Assembly: GCA_934273135.1 (NCBI GenBank)
Contig: CAKQSU010000069.1
Coordinates: forward strand, 1 to 6,518
Source of the DNA: an uncultured Clostridia bacterium
GTDB lineage: Bacteria > Bacillota > Clostridia > Christensenellales > Borkfalkiaceae
Length of the DNA stretch: 6,518 bases
Direction of reading: 5' to 3'
Each line of letters opens with the position of its first letter. Positions within the stretch are counted from its first letter, which is position 1. Of the stretch, positions 1 through 5,331 are shown one piece after another. The notes under the pieces are model-generated. The model had not been told where the DNA came from and did not search any database. It saw only the letters and a program-made list of their open reading frames with translations. The position numbers and the translations under genes are program-made.

Positions 1-883
1 GGTCGGCACAGTTAAAACACTCGTTCACAATCATTGAGTTTCCCAGCCAAAAGAACGTTTCTTCATACATAGGGAAAGTAGATTTTTCTTCGATAGACGA
101 TAGGCGAACTCTCTTTTCATGTTGCGATAAAAAGCTCGGTATTTGGTCAAAAATCGATAAAACCTTAGAACGATAGTTTCTGTCTATCTTGCTTATATCG
201 CTGCGATAAAGAGCTAAAATATCGCGCTTTTCTATGTCCGCGGCAGAAAAACTGCGGTTGTTCTCGAGATATTTCGCAACAGCTTTAGGCATTCCGCCGA
301 CGAGAATATACTGCTTGAAAAGCATCATCGCTTTGTGGTGTAAATTTTCTTCCAAAGGTTTTTTTTCGGCAAAACATTTTCGGATATACTCCGTCATTTT
401 CCTTTCGCCGAGCGCAAAGCAAAACTCTTCAAAATCCATCGGGTACATGCATATGCTTCTTTCTTCCGAGGGGATTGTTATTCCATTTACGTTCTCGCGA
501 ATAGAAATTAAAGAACCCGTTTCGATATAGTCGTATCTGCCGTCGCTAACTAATTTTTTTATCGACTGCCTTGCCTTGGGGTACTGTTGTATTTCGTCGA
601 ATATAATCAAAGATTCTTTCGGATAAAGCGTTGTGTTGTATTCGGTCGATAAAATCAAAAAGAAGGTGTCTAAATCATTAAGATATTTTTCAAACGCGTC
701 TATAACGGCGGGGCTGACGTCGTTGAAGTCTATAAGCAAATAGCTTTTGTATTCTCTTTTTCCGAACTCTTCCGCTATAGTGGATTTACCTATTCGGCGC
801 GCTCCCTCGATAAGCAACGCTTTTTCGCCCGAAGCTTCCTTTTTCCACGCCAAAAGCTTTTTGTAAATTTTTCTCTCGAACAT
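1..883 (-). CDS. AAA ATPase with DUF4143-type organisation, 3' end cut by window edge
   Basis: Translation of the minus strand from ATG at 883 gives 294 codons with no stop before the window edge. The family is usually about 400 residues, so roughly the last quarter is missing. Seen directly: a Walker A motif GARRIGKST at residues 27-35; a Walker B motif LIIFDE at 92-97; a sensor-like ETGS at 121-124; PMDFEEF at 148-154; and a GGMPKAV motif further on. These in this order are typical of the ATP-binding proteins that carry a C-terminal DUF4143 domain. The start is set by a GGAGGG ribosome binding site just upstream (about 889-895), behind a sigma-A-like promoter. Cytoplasmic P-loop ATPase; the biological role of this family is poorly defined and no substrate can be read from the sequence. 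It stands alone downstream of a terminator and a repeat array, so it is probably independently regulated. The family call is confident; the DUF4143 half is inferred because it lies partly outside the window. Confidence 0.9.
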   Translation of the reverse strand, partial: MFERKIYKKLLAWKKEASGEKALLIEGARRIGKSTIAEEFGKREYKSYLLIDFNDVSPAVIDAFEKYLNDLDTFFLILSTEYNTTLYPKESLIIFDEIQQYPKARQSIKKLVSDGRYDYIETGSLISIRENVNGITIPSEERSICMYPMDFEEFCFALGERKMTEYIRKCFAEKKPLEENLHHKAMMLFKQYILVGGMPKAVAKYLENNRSFSAADIEKRDILALYRSDISKIDRNYRSKVLSIFDQIPSFLSQHEKRVRLSSIEEKSTFPMYEETFFWLGNSMIVNECFNCAD

Positions 884-914
884 ATTTTCCCTCCGATTAT
901 TCGTTTTCAAGTCC

Positions 915-943
915 ATTATATCACGTTTTCCGACAAAACGCAA
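915..943 (-). promoter_or_regulatory. Sigma-A promoter of the ATPase gene
   Basis: On the minus strand a perfect -10 box TATAAT (915-920) lies 17 bp from TTGCGT (938-943), which matches the -35 consensus only in its TTG. The predicted leader before the ATG at 883 is about 25 nt. The weak -35 box lies inside the proximal copy of the 34-bp-spaced repeats, so a protein binding the repeat could either block or recruit RNA polymerase. Confidence 0.7.
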
Positions 944-1044
944 GATAATTTTACCCCGATTTACGGATAAAACGCAGGTTTCGTTTCTGTCTTTTTACGG
1001 ATAATACGCAAGTTTCAAAACACCGAAAATACGGACAAAACGCA
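929..1044. repeat. Four 14-bp direct repeats at exact 34-bp spacing
   Basis: Plus-strand consensus ACGGAYAAAACGCA, present at 929-942 (two mismatches), 963-976 (exact), 997-1010 (one mismatch) and 1031-1044 (exact). The starts are separated by 34, 34 and 34 bp. The sequence between copies is not conserved. No fifth copy is found one step further out on either side. The array fills the space between the terminator of the preceding gene and the promoter of the ATPase gene, and the proximal copy overlaps the -35 box. The constant phase, a little over three helical turns, suggests a cooperative regulator-binding array. No regulator is identified here. Confidence 0.8.
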
Positions 1045-1054
1045 TTTTGCGGCA

Positions 1055-1095
1055 TAAAAATACGGGCTGCTTACTAAAAACAGCCCGTATTTTCT
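1055..1095 (-). terminator. Rho-independent terminator of the DUF308-like gene
   Basis: A 13-bp perfect inverted repeat (1057-1069 with 1081-1093), core TACGGGCTG / CAGCCCGTA, with an 11-nt loop. It is flanked by A-runs and T-runs so it could work in both directions. On the minus strand it ends in a T-run and lies just past the stop codon at 1113, insulating that gene from the ATPase gene. Confidence 0.85.
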
Positions 1096-1112
1096 ATTCG
1101 ATATTGAGTTTT

Positions 1113-1589
1113 TTACGCGCCTAACTTTTTGCCGAAGATTGCGAGAACGCCCGCAACTATCGAAACTACGCCGAGTGCGATATAGAACCATTCTTCCGCA
1201 TACCAGTAGGTGACGATTAAAAGAATGCCCGCTATCATCGTGACGATGCCGGAAATTATAGCGGCGTTGTCTTTGGCTTTAATGGCTACGATAAGCTGAT
1301 AAAGACCGAGCGCGGCGAGGAGAACCCCGAAAATGATAATCATTATCTTAACGATAAGCATACCGCCTATGATAAGAAAAACGCCGACAGCCGCATAAAT
1401 GCAGCCTTTAAGCCAATTTTTATCTACGAGATAAAGAAGACCGCTTAAAATGACGAGCGCACCGATTACCACAAGCAACACGTCAAAAGCTCCGCCTTTA
1501 AGTTTAAGGAGCATTACGCCGATTACCACGAGCAATACGGCAGTGAGAAATCTGCTGTCCGCAGTTATTTCGATTTTGCTTTTACCCAT
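1113..1589 (-). CDS. DUF308-like (HdeD-type) six-helix membrane protein
   Basis: 158 residues from the ATG at 1589. I chose this start over the ATG fifteen bases upstream (1604) because an AGGTG ribosome binding site lies 7 bases before 1589 and overlaps the upstream ATG. After a short polar N-terminus (about 1-13), the protein is almost entirely hydrophobic, with six likely membrane segments near residues 14-30, 34-55, 61-80, 82-104, 109-129 and 134-153. They are joined by very short loops rich in lysine, with glycine-rich VVIG/IIGG patterns repeated between helices. This internal-repeat layout and size fit the DUF308/HdeD family of small inner-membrane proteins, whose biochemical role is not established in Bacillota. 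Monocistronic: own promoter (1650-1678) and own terminator (1055-1095). Membrane location is confident; the family name is based on pattern recognition. Confidence 0.8.
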   Translation of the reverse strand: MGKSKIEITADSRFLTAVLLVVIGVMLLKLKGGAFDVLLVVIGALVILSGLLYLVDKNWLKGCIYAAVGVFLIIGGMLIVKIMIIIFGVLLAALGLYQLIVAIKAKDNAAIISGIVTMIAGILLIVTYWYAEEWFYIALGVVSIVAGVLAIFGKKLGA

Positions 1590-1649
1590 TGTTTTACACC
1601 TCATGTTTATTTTGGAATGCGCTTTTTCAAGCCTTCCGTTATATATTGT

Positions 1650-1678
1650 ATTTTAATACGGACGGGAAAATAAGTCAA
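1650..1678 (-). promoter_or_regulatory. Sigma-A promoter of the DUF308-like gene
   Basis: Minus-strand TTGACT (1673-1678) and TAAAAT (1650-1655) separated by 17 bp, each one base from consensus. The leader to the ATG at 1589 is about 55 nt with no obvious structured element. The promoter is divergent from the plus-strand promoter at 1719-1746, about 40 bp away. Confidence 0.75.
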
Positions 1679-1718
1679 GCTAATTTACAAAAAAAATTAT
1701 CAACCGCCGCTAAAACAA

Positions 1719-1746
1719 TTGACAGTTTTTTTATTTGTGGTAAAAT
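1719..1746 (+). promoter_or_regulatory. Sigma-A promoter of the 1792-2934 unit
   Basis: Perfect -35 TTGACA (1719-1724) and -10 TAAAAT (1741-1746) with a 16-bp, T-rich spacer. The expected transcript starts about 40 bases before the ATG at 1792. No clear terminator separates the three plus-strand genes downstream, so this promoter may serve all of them. Confidence 0.75.
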
Positions 1747-1791
1747 TGAGCATATCGAATTCTTAAACGCAAATTTTAACGGAGAAAACGC

Positions 1792-2055
1792 ATGATTAGA
1801 CTTTGGGGAAAACTCATGAAAGGGCATAAAATAGCCGAGCAAAAAACGCTTACGATAAACGCCGAAAAAATGGATTATTCGCTGTTTTACGGGTATATAA
1901 GCGAGCTTTGCCACGCGCTCGATTGTCCCACTCCCGTAATAATCAAAACGCACATTTTCAACTTCGCTAAATTTAACTTCGTAAAGTTCGTAAAAAGCGA
2001 TTTTGTCGAAAAGTTCGATTACGATTCGTTCATCGTCGAATATATAAAAGATTAG
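1792..2055 (+). CDS. Conserved hypothetical protein, 87 residues
   Basis: ATG at 1792 preceded by GGAG at 1781-1784 and by a good promoter, which is why I prefer it over the longer open frame on the opposite strand. The protein starts MIRLWGKLMKGHKI, has a cysteine/proline stretch near CHALDCPTPVI (40-50), then an aromatic- and lysine-rich half ending in acidic FDYDSFIVEYIKD. There is no signal peptide, membrane helix or known catalytic motif. The pattern (an RLWGK start, a short predicted helical region, a KxH-type motif, then a closing FDYxxxxIEYI-like strand) resembles a small cytoplasmic family of unknown function that I recall from clostridial genomes; this is recognition only. First gene of a possible three-gene unit with DUF378 and queT, with no functional link evident. 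Confidence 0.75.
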   Translation: MIRLWGKLMKGHKIAEQKTLTINAEKMDYSLFYGYISELCHALDCPTPVIIKTHIFNFAKFNFVKFVKSDFVEKFDYDSFIVEYIKD

Positions 2056-2123
2056 GGATTGCATTCTTTTTTTGCATGTATAGTTTCCGCCGCAAAGCAC
2101 AAATTAAAAGCGGAGGTAAACAT

Positions 2124-2333
2124 ATGAAAATAACTTCTTTTATAGCATTCATTCTCGTAATAATAGGCGCGCTTAACTGGCTTTTAATCGGGCTTTTCTC
2201 GTTCGACGTCGTTGCGATAATCTTCGGCGTTGCTTCTATAATGTCGAGAATAATTTATTCTCTTGTCGGTTTGGCGGGGCTATGGATGATTTTCTATTTA
2301 GTGGTCGCAAACCCTTTAAAAACGATTTCTTAA
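2124..2333 (+). CDS. DUF378 (YuzA-like) small membrane protein
   Basis: 69 residues from the ATG at 2124, chosen because GGAGG at 2112-2116 lies seven bases upstream; an in-frame extension back to 2076 lacks such a site. Two hydrophobic helices (about 3-24 and 44-62) flank a middle segment. The sequence shows the DUF378 hallmarks: ALNWLLIGLFSFDVVAIIFG (16-35), then SRIIYSLVGLAGL (41-53). The length matches the family, which runs about 65-80 residues. Membrane protein of unknown function. It ends 61 bp before queT with no terminator between, so co-transcription is plausible; a link to queuosine metabolism is not established. Confidence 0.9.
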   Translation: MKITSFIAFILVIIGALNWLLIGLFSFDVVAIIFGVASIMSRIIYSLVGLAGLWMIFYLVVANPLKTIS

Positions 2334-2335
2334 CC

Positions 2336-2392
2336 TGTAAAAAGCGGCGTTAATCAACGTATAAGCCAACTTTTTACATCGGAGGCTTATAC
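2336..2392 (+). promoter_or_regulatory. Candidate preQ1-class riboswitch: pseudoknot over the queT ribosome binding site
   Basis: Two long perfect pairings interleave. Stem 1 is TGTAAAAAG (2336-2344) with CTTTTTACA (2370-2378). Stem 2 is GTATAAGCC (2359-2367), inside the stem 1 loop, with GGCTTATAC (2384-2392), outside it. A small hairpin CGTT-AATC-AACG (2348-2359) sits in the same loop and shares one base with stem 2. The stem 2 3' strand overlaps the GGAGG ribosome binding site (2381-2385) of queT, so formation would block translation. It is known that queT genes are often controlled by preQ1-I, -II or -III riboswitches, and classes II and III use pseudoknots that sequester this site. I do not see the short classical preQ1-I sequence. 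The structure is seen; ligand and class are inferred. Confidence 0.6.
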
Positions 2393-2394
2393 AA

Positions 2395-2934
2395 ATGAAC
2401 ATAAAACAACTAACACGTGCCGGCGTAACCGCGGCTTTGTACGCGCTCATCACCGTCGCAATCTCGCCGCTTTCTTACGGTCCGTTCCAAATACGTTTCA
2501 GCGAAGCTTTATGCATTCTGCCTTTGCTTTTCCCCGAATGCGCCGTAGGCTTGACGGTAGGCTGCTTTATAGCCAACTTTTTCGGCACAAACGGGGCGAT
2601 TGATATCGTTTTAGGCACAACGGCAACGCTTATCGGCGCGGTAGGCACGCTTTTGGCGGGCAAATTCATTAAAAACGTCCCCTTGAAGCTTATCGTCGGC
2701 ATACTTTGCCCCGTAATCTCAAACACGCTTTTAATCCCCGTCGTTCTGCTTCTTGCGACCGAAACCCCCGAAAGCTACTTTGTATACATGCTTTCAATCG
2801 GTTGGCCGGAACTCTTATCGATAGGCGTTTTAGGCACCCCGCTCTACTTTGCCGTTAAAAAGATTTTCAAACTCGGCGAAAACAACGACACGAAAGGCGG
2901 AAAGCACGCGGACAATCCGAAAGAAGACAACTAA
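2395..2934 (+). CDS. queT: QueT: queuosine precursor (preQ1) ECF transporter S component
   Basis: 179 residues from the ATG at 2395, nine bases after GGAGG. Small integral membrane protein with about five or six hydrophobic segments and a charged, hydrophilic tail from about 160 to 179. Family signatures seen: TRAGVTAALYALIT at 7-20, IRFSEALCILPLLFPECAVGL at 33-53 and GCFIANFFG...DIVLGTTATLIGA at 57-82, characteristic of QueT/COG4708 proteins. It is thought to bind the queuosine precursor preQ1 (or a related 7-deazaguanine) at the membrane, and needs a shared EcfA/A'/T energising module encoded elsewhere for import. No queuosine biosynthesis gene is in the window, so this organism may salvage the precursor; that is inference. 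Expression is probably controlled by the pseudoknot leader immediately upstream, and the gene ends at a strong terminator. Confidence 0.93.
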   Translation: MNIKQLTRAGVTAALYALITVAISPLSYGPFQIRFSEALCILPLLFPECAVGLTVGCFIANFFGTNGAIDIVLGTTATLIGAVGTLLAGKFIKNVPLKLIVGILCPVISNTLLIPVVLLLATETPESYFVYMLSIGWPELLSIGVLGTPLYFAVKKIFKLGENNDTKGGKHADNPKEDN

Positions 2935-2944
2935 AAAACAAGAA

Positions 2945-2979
2945 CCTCTCCCCGTCTTTACCGATTGGGGAGTTTTTTT
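2945..2979 (+). terminator. Rho-independent terminator after queT
   Basis: CTCCCC (2948-2953) pairs with GGGGAG (2967-2972), with partial pairing possible inside the 13-nt loop, followed at once by seven T residues (2973-2979). It lies 11 bases after the queT stop codon and closes the plus-strand unit. Confidence 0.9.
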
Positions 2980-3028
2980 ATAAAAAAGTCAAGCTATAAC
3001 GCTATTATCGTGTTTTTTTACGTATGAG

Positions 3029-3059
3029 AAAAGGCTATCGCCTTTAGCAGCGATAGCCC
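3029..3059 (-). terminator. Terminator closing the minus-strand toxin-immunity cluster
   Basis: Perfect 8-bp inverted repeat GGCTATCG (3033-3040) / CGATAGCC (3051-3058), 10-nt loop. Read on the minus strand it ends in TTTT (3032-3029). It lies about 50 bases past the stop of the last immunity gene at 3110, facing the queT terminator, as expected for convergent units. Confidence 0.75.
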
Positions 3060-3109
3060 GAGAAATAAATGAAAATTGAAAAAATTTAAATGTGATCATT
3101 TTTAATCTA

Positions 3110-3400
3110 TTAGGTAATAATTTTCAAAAAGTCCTCAATAGTGAGAATAAGTCTTGTCGAATCTTGAAAAACTTTGTTTTCTTCTGCTATTCCGTCAACA
3201 ATCAAAATCGTTGTTTCGGCAAACGACTTGCTTATTATATACTTATTGCCTTCATATTCAAAGCTTCTCAAATTCTCGTTACTAATAAGATATTTTAAGT
3301 CAGATAAGATATCCTTATTTTCACAATAAAGAAAATCTTGTACTTTTGCAAAAGCTTTCTCACCATATTTAGAAATAATATAATCTTTGTTAACTGTCAT
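3110..3400 (-). CDS. Candidate immunity protein for the orphan RHS toxin tip
   Basis: 96 residues; ATG at 3400. The toxin stop codon TAG (3413-3415) is embedded in this gene's ribosome binding site (AGAGGT on the minus strand), and only 12 bases separate the two frames, so translation is probably coupled. Small, soluble and mostly acidic/lysine-mixed, with no signal peptide or membrane segment. It has an N-terminal helical-looking part (about 1-45), a strand-rich middle (FEYEGNKYIISKSFAETTILIVDG, about 47-70) and a closing helix TIEDFLKIIT. I do not recognise the family. The immunity role is inferred from position and size directly behind a HINT-fused toxin tip. The gene is AT-rich (one 60-base line, 3241-3300, has 16 G/C by hand count), unlike the RHS tail upstream, consistent with a transferred toxin-immunity module. 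It needs expression even if the cassette's toxin is silent, but I found no convincing promoter for it. Confidence 0.75.
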   Translation of the reverse strand: MTVNKDYIISKYGEKAFAKVQDFLYCENKDILSDLKYLISNENLRSFEYEGNKYIISKSFAETTILIVDGIAEENKVFQDSTRLILTIEDFLKIIT

Positions 3401-3412
3401 TATTTTTTACCT

Positions 3413-4783
3413 CTATTTCGGAAAAACTGTCCATATATTACCGAATTCATCAATAATCATTAAGATACTACTTTCTCCTCTCGTTCCAATAACTTTTCCA
3501 GCATCCAAAACGATATCAAAAGATTTTTGTCCTAAAGAACCAAGTACGCCAGAATTATTACCTGCACTTAGAATGTTACTTCTATTTACAGTTTCTTTTA
3601 AAATTGCCTTAGCTTCAGCCTCAGTACCGACATTAAATTTACTCCATTTACCACCAGAAGAATTTAGGTGCTTGTTTTTCACCGTAAACTCGTCGACCTT
3701 TGCTTTCGATAAAGCATCTTTAGCGCAAGTATTATGTACCAAGACTTCGCTTTCGCCAACATAGTACGTATGGAATTCTGCAACTTCAAAGTTGTAGGTA
3801 GTTTCGGGTTGCTCAAGTTTTTCAACTGAAATTGCCGAAACCGGTATTAACGCACCGTCAGACAAACGCAGGATATCTCCTACAGACAAGTCTTTTGCAG
3901 AAACAAAACCTTTATCTTTTACAAAGAACGGGTGACCGCCTGTACAAACAAGCTCTTCGCCGTTTGCCGTGATATGATACCACTCTTCGGTTTCATTACG
4001 GAAAAGTCTAACAACTTCTTTATACGCTTGCTCGCCGGTCTCTTCGTCGTAAGCAAGCACTTTGTCGCCGACTTCGATTTCTTCAATAGGCTTTAAGCCG
4101 TCTTCGGTTGCGACAAGCGTACCTTCTTTAAAGCATTGACGGAAGCGAACAATTGAACTTGCCGCCGCGGTGACAGCCGCAAAGGCAAAGCTCGTCAAGA
4201 ATACGTCGACCAAGTTAACGGAAGCAAAATAGTCAGAGAAACCGTCCCAAAAGCTATTGCCGGCAATAATACTTTTTATACCCGATACATAACTACCTAT
4301 AGCTAGCGTTGTTATAGCTCCGATAATAGTTGCCTTAGCTATATTAAACAACGCCGTTACTATAGCCGCTCCCGCTCCTACGCTTCCTCCGCACGTGAAT
4401 GGGGCAAGAACAACCGCTATTATCGTTGCTGCAATGCCTATTCCTAAAACAATCTGCCGCCAATATCGTTCCCATATACCAAGTTCGCCGTCGAAGTAGA
4501 AATCGAGTGACGGGTAAATACTTCCGCAAGCAAGCATTACTGCTACGGGGTTTGTGAGTGCAAAAGCATACAAGTTGAGCGCAAATACGGTTGCGGCGTT
4601 TGAAAGCAAGCATTCGGGTGAGGCGGAACTTATGAACCTTCCGCGTTTGGGGTCATACCAGCGATTATCGATATAGTAAAGCTTAGTATCGCTATCGTAA
4701 TATTGCGATTTCCAGCGGAACGGATTTAATACTGCCGGGTTATTAGCATTGGTAATTTCGTTACCGTGTTTTGAAGCGTGATA
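3413..4783 (-). CDS. Orphan RHS C-terminal cassette: RHS core tail, hydrophobic region, HINT domain, RNase-like toxin tip
   Basis: The frame opens right after an in-frame TGA (4784-4786) and runs 456 codons. It contains an RHS-core remnant (NPFRWKSQYYDSDT from 4726, DPKRGRFIS ending near 4627) but no ATG or GTG until deep inside. Residues below count from the TTG at 4609, a possible but unsupported start. Residues 50-150 are hydrophobic pretoxin/membrane-like sequence. A HINT autoprotease domain spans 159-293, with catalytic Cys159 in CFKEGTLVAT, TGGH at 223-226 and the terminal VHN at 291-293. It would cleave off the toxin. The tip, 294-398, contains FTVKNKHL (308-315), GGKWSKFNVGT (319-329), GKVIGTRGESS (371-381) and a last GNIWTVFPK. 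This layout recalls CdiA/RHS tips of the BECR RNase type (perhaps Ntox21-like); that assignment is from memory. The missing 5' end suggests a silent tip, expressed only after recombination with the full RHS gene. Confidence 0.85.
   Translation of the reverse strand, partial: YHASKHGNEITNANNPAVLNPFRWKSQYYDSDTKLYYIDNRWYDPKRGRFISSASPECLLSNAATVFALNLYAFALTNPVAVMLACGSIYPSLDFYFDGELGIWERYWRQIVLGIGIAATIIAVVLAPFTCGGSVGAGAAIVTALFNIAKATIIGAITTLAIGSYVSGIKSIIAGNSFWDGFSDYFASVNLVDVFLTSFAFAAVTAAASSIVRFRQCFKEGTLVATEDGLKPIEEIEVGDKVLAYDEETGEQAYKEVVRLFRNETEEWYHITANGEELVCTGGHPFFVKDKGFVSAKDLSVGDILRLSDGALIPVSAISVEKLEQPETTYNFEVAEFHTYYVGESEVLVHNTCAKDALSKAKVDEFTVKNKHLNSSGGKWSKFNVGTEAEAKAILKETVNRSNILSAGNNSGVLGSLGQKSFDIVLDAGKVIGTRGESSILMIIDEFGNIWTVFPK
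3980..4627 (-). repeat. Duplicated RHS-tail/HINT block, copy 1
   Basis: Aligns without gaps with copy 2 (5871-6518), offset 1,891 bp. By hand count, 160 of 210 aligned residues are identical (76%). At DNA level there is a perfectly identical 45-bp run (4547-4591 against 6438-6482) and a 29-bp run over the VGDKVLAYDE/KPIEEIE part of HINT. These runs are long enough to be substrates for homologous recombination. Identity collapses after the first third of HINT, where the toxin-specific parts begin, and returns briefly at ETTYNFEVA-FHTYYVGE near the HINT end. Confidence 0.9.
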
Positions 4784-4959
4784 TCAATGTGAAAGTCGAG
4801 CTATATATCGATTATCAAGCTTTTTTAGAATTTTTGGGAGTTATCGCAAGCCGCAAGAAAAACTCACAGCTTGCGACACTCCATAAAAAAATGAATGAAA
4901 AAATCTTTGGTAACTTTTTTAGTTGGTATTTTATGGCTTTATACCTTTGCCATAAAGTA
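4784..4959. other. Inter-cassette junction with two hairpins, no gene
   Basis: AT-rich stretch between the immunity stop (4960-4962) and the abrupt start of the orphan RHS remnant. It holds a perfect 8-bp inverted repeat TTTATGGC/GCCATAAA (4930-4937, 4949-4956). A second hairpin pairs TCGCAAGC/GCTTGCGA (4844-4851, 4869-4876) and can extend through a small internal loop by GGAG/CTCC (4837-4840, 4879-4882). Neither is followed by a T-run on either strand, so neither is a standard terminator. There is no RHS-like coding in any minus frame, no ribosome binding site ahead of the orphan frame and no transposase. The plus-strand open frame here (from 4771) is judged accidental. Confidence 0.6.
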
Positions 4960-5331
4960 TTAGTCTACATTTTCCCATGTAAAGGTACCATCATCTTTCT
5001 CTTTGGCTTTAAACGGTGTGTGAATAACTATATCTTTATCCGTTTCTAAGTTTCTTTTCTCTTCGCACCAATCCACATAATGCAACTCACAATCTATTAG
5101 CTCGCTTCCAATAGCTTTAATGGCTTTATATTTCGTAAGTTTCTCATAGTCAATCATTTCATCTTTCATGACTATTCTTTGTATGCTACAATCTTGTTGC
5201 CGAGAATTAAATGCATCCTTACAAGCCTGTAAAAAATCAATTATGTTGTCAATTTCACTAAGTTTCAATTGAATATCAATGCGATTTAATTTTACAGTTT
5301 TACCTGTTTTATTACTTCCTATGATTTTCAT
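4960..5331 (-). CDS. Candidate immunity protein for the HxH RHS toxin
   Basis: 123 residues from the ATG at 5331, which overlaps the toxin stop codon as ATGA (5328-5331). I chose it over a TTG at 5358 because of this overlap and the ordinary MKIIGSN start. Such overlaps couple translation, keeping immunity matched to toxin. The protein is soluble and charged, with an N-terminal strand-like region (KTVKLNRIDIQLKL), a helix around SEIDNIIDFLQACKDAF, and an acidic C-terminus rich in tryptophan and aspartate/glutamate (HYVDWCEEKR, then KDDGTFTWENVD). There is no membrane segment or recognised family. The immunity role is inferred from position, size and acidic character. It is AT-rich (15 G/C in the 60 bases 5221-5280, hand count) against a much GC-richer RHS tail upstream (40 G/C in 6241-6300), a sign that toxin tip and immunity gene moved in together. 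Confidence 0.8.
   Translation of the reverse strand: MKIIGSNKTGKTVKLNRIDIQLKLSEIDNIIDFLQACKDAFNSRQQDCSIQRIVMKDEMIDYEKLTKYKAIKAIGSELIDCELHYVDWCEEKRNLETDKDIVIHTPFKAKEKDDGTFTWENVD

Noticed and set aside
929..1044. The 34-bp-spaced repeats as a CRISPR array
   Set aside because: The units are only 14 bp, degenerate and limited to four copies, and lie directly in a promoter; no cas gene is present.
2059..2084. Possible promoter TTGCAT/TATAGT before the DUF378 gene
   Set aside because: The spacer is only 14 bp, too short for a sigma-A promoter.
1675..2100. 141-codon open frame on the minus strand opposite the 87-residue gene
   Set aside because: It is antisense to a gene with a good promoter and ribosome binding site, shows no family pattern, and would run across the divergent promoter region.
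2336..2378. The 9-bp stem after the DUF378 gene as a terminator
   Set aside because: The stem is AT-rich and is followed by ATCGGAGG instead of a T-run; its interleaved second pairing over the ribosome binding site explains it better.
4607..4609. TTG as the true start of the orphan toxin
   Set aside because: No ribosome binding site precedes it, and clear RHS-core sequence continues upstream in the same frame to 4783, so it is an internal leucine of the family.
4344..4613. Alternative-frame open reading frame inside the orphan RHS tail, with a counterpart at 6019-6369
   Set aside because: Both are arginine/cysteine-rich translations of the wrong frame of the duplicated block; they persist only because the two copies are similar.
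4771..5049. Plus-strand open frame of 92 codons across the inter-cassette junction
   Set aside because: It has a TTG start without a ribosome binding site, spans the junction and runs antisense into the immunity gene, with no recognisable protein pattern.
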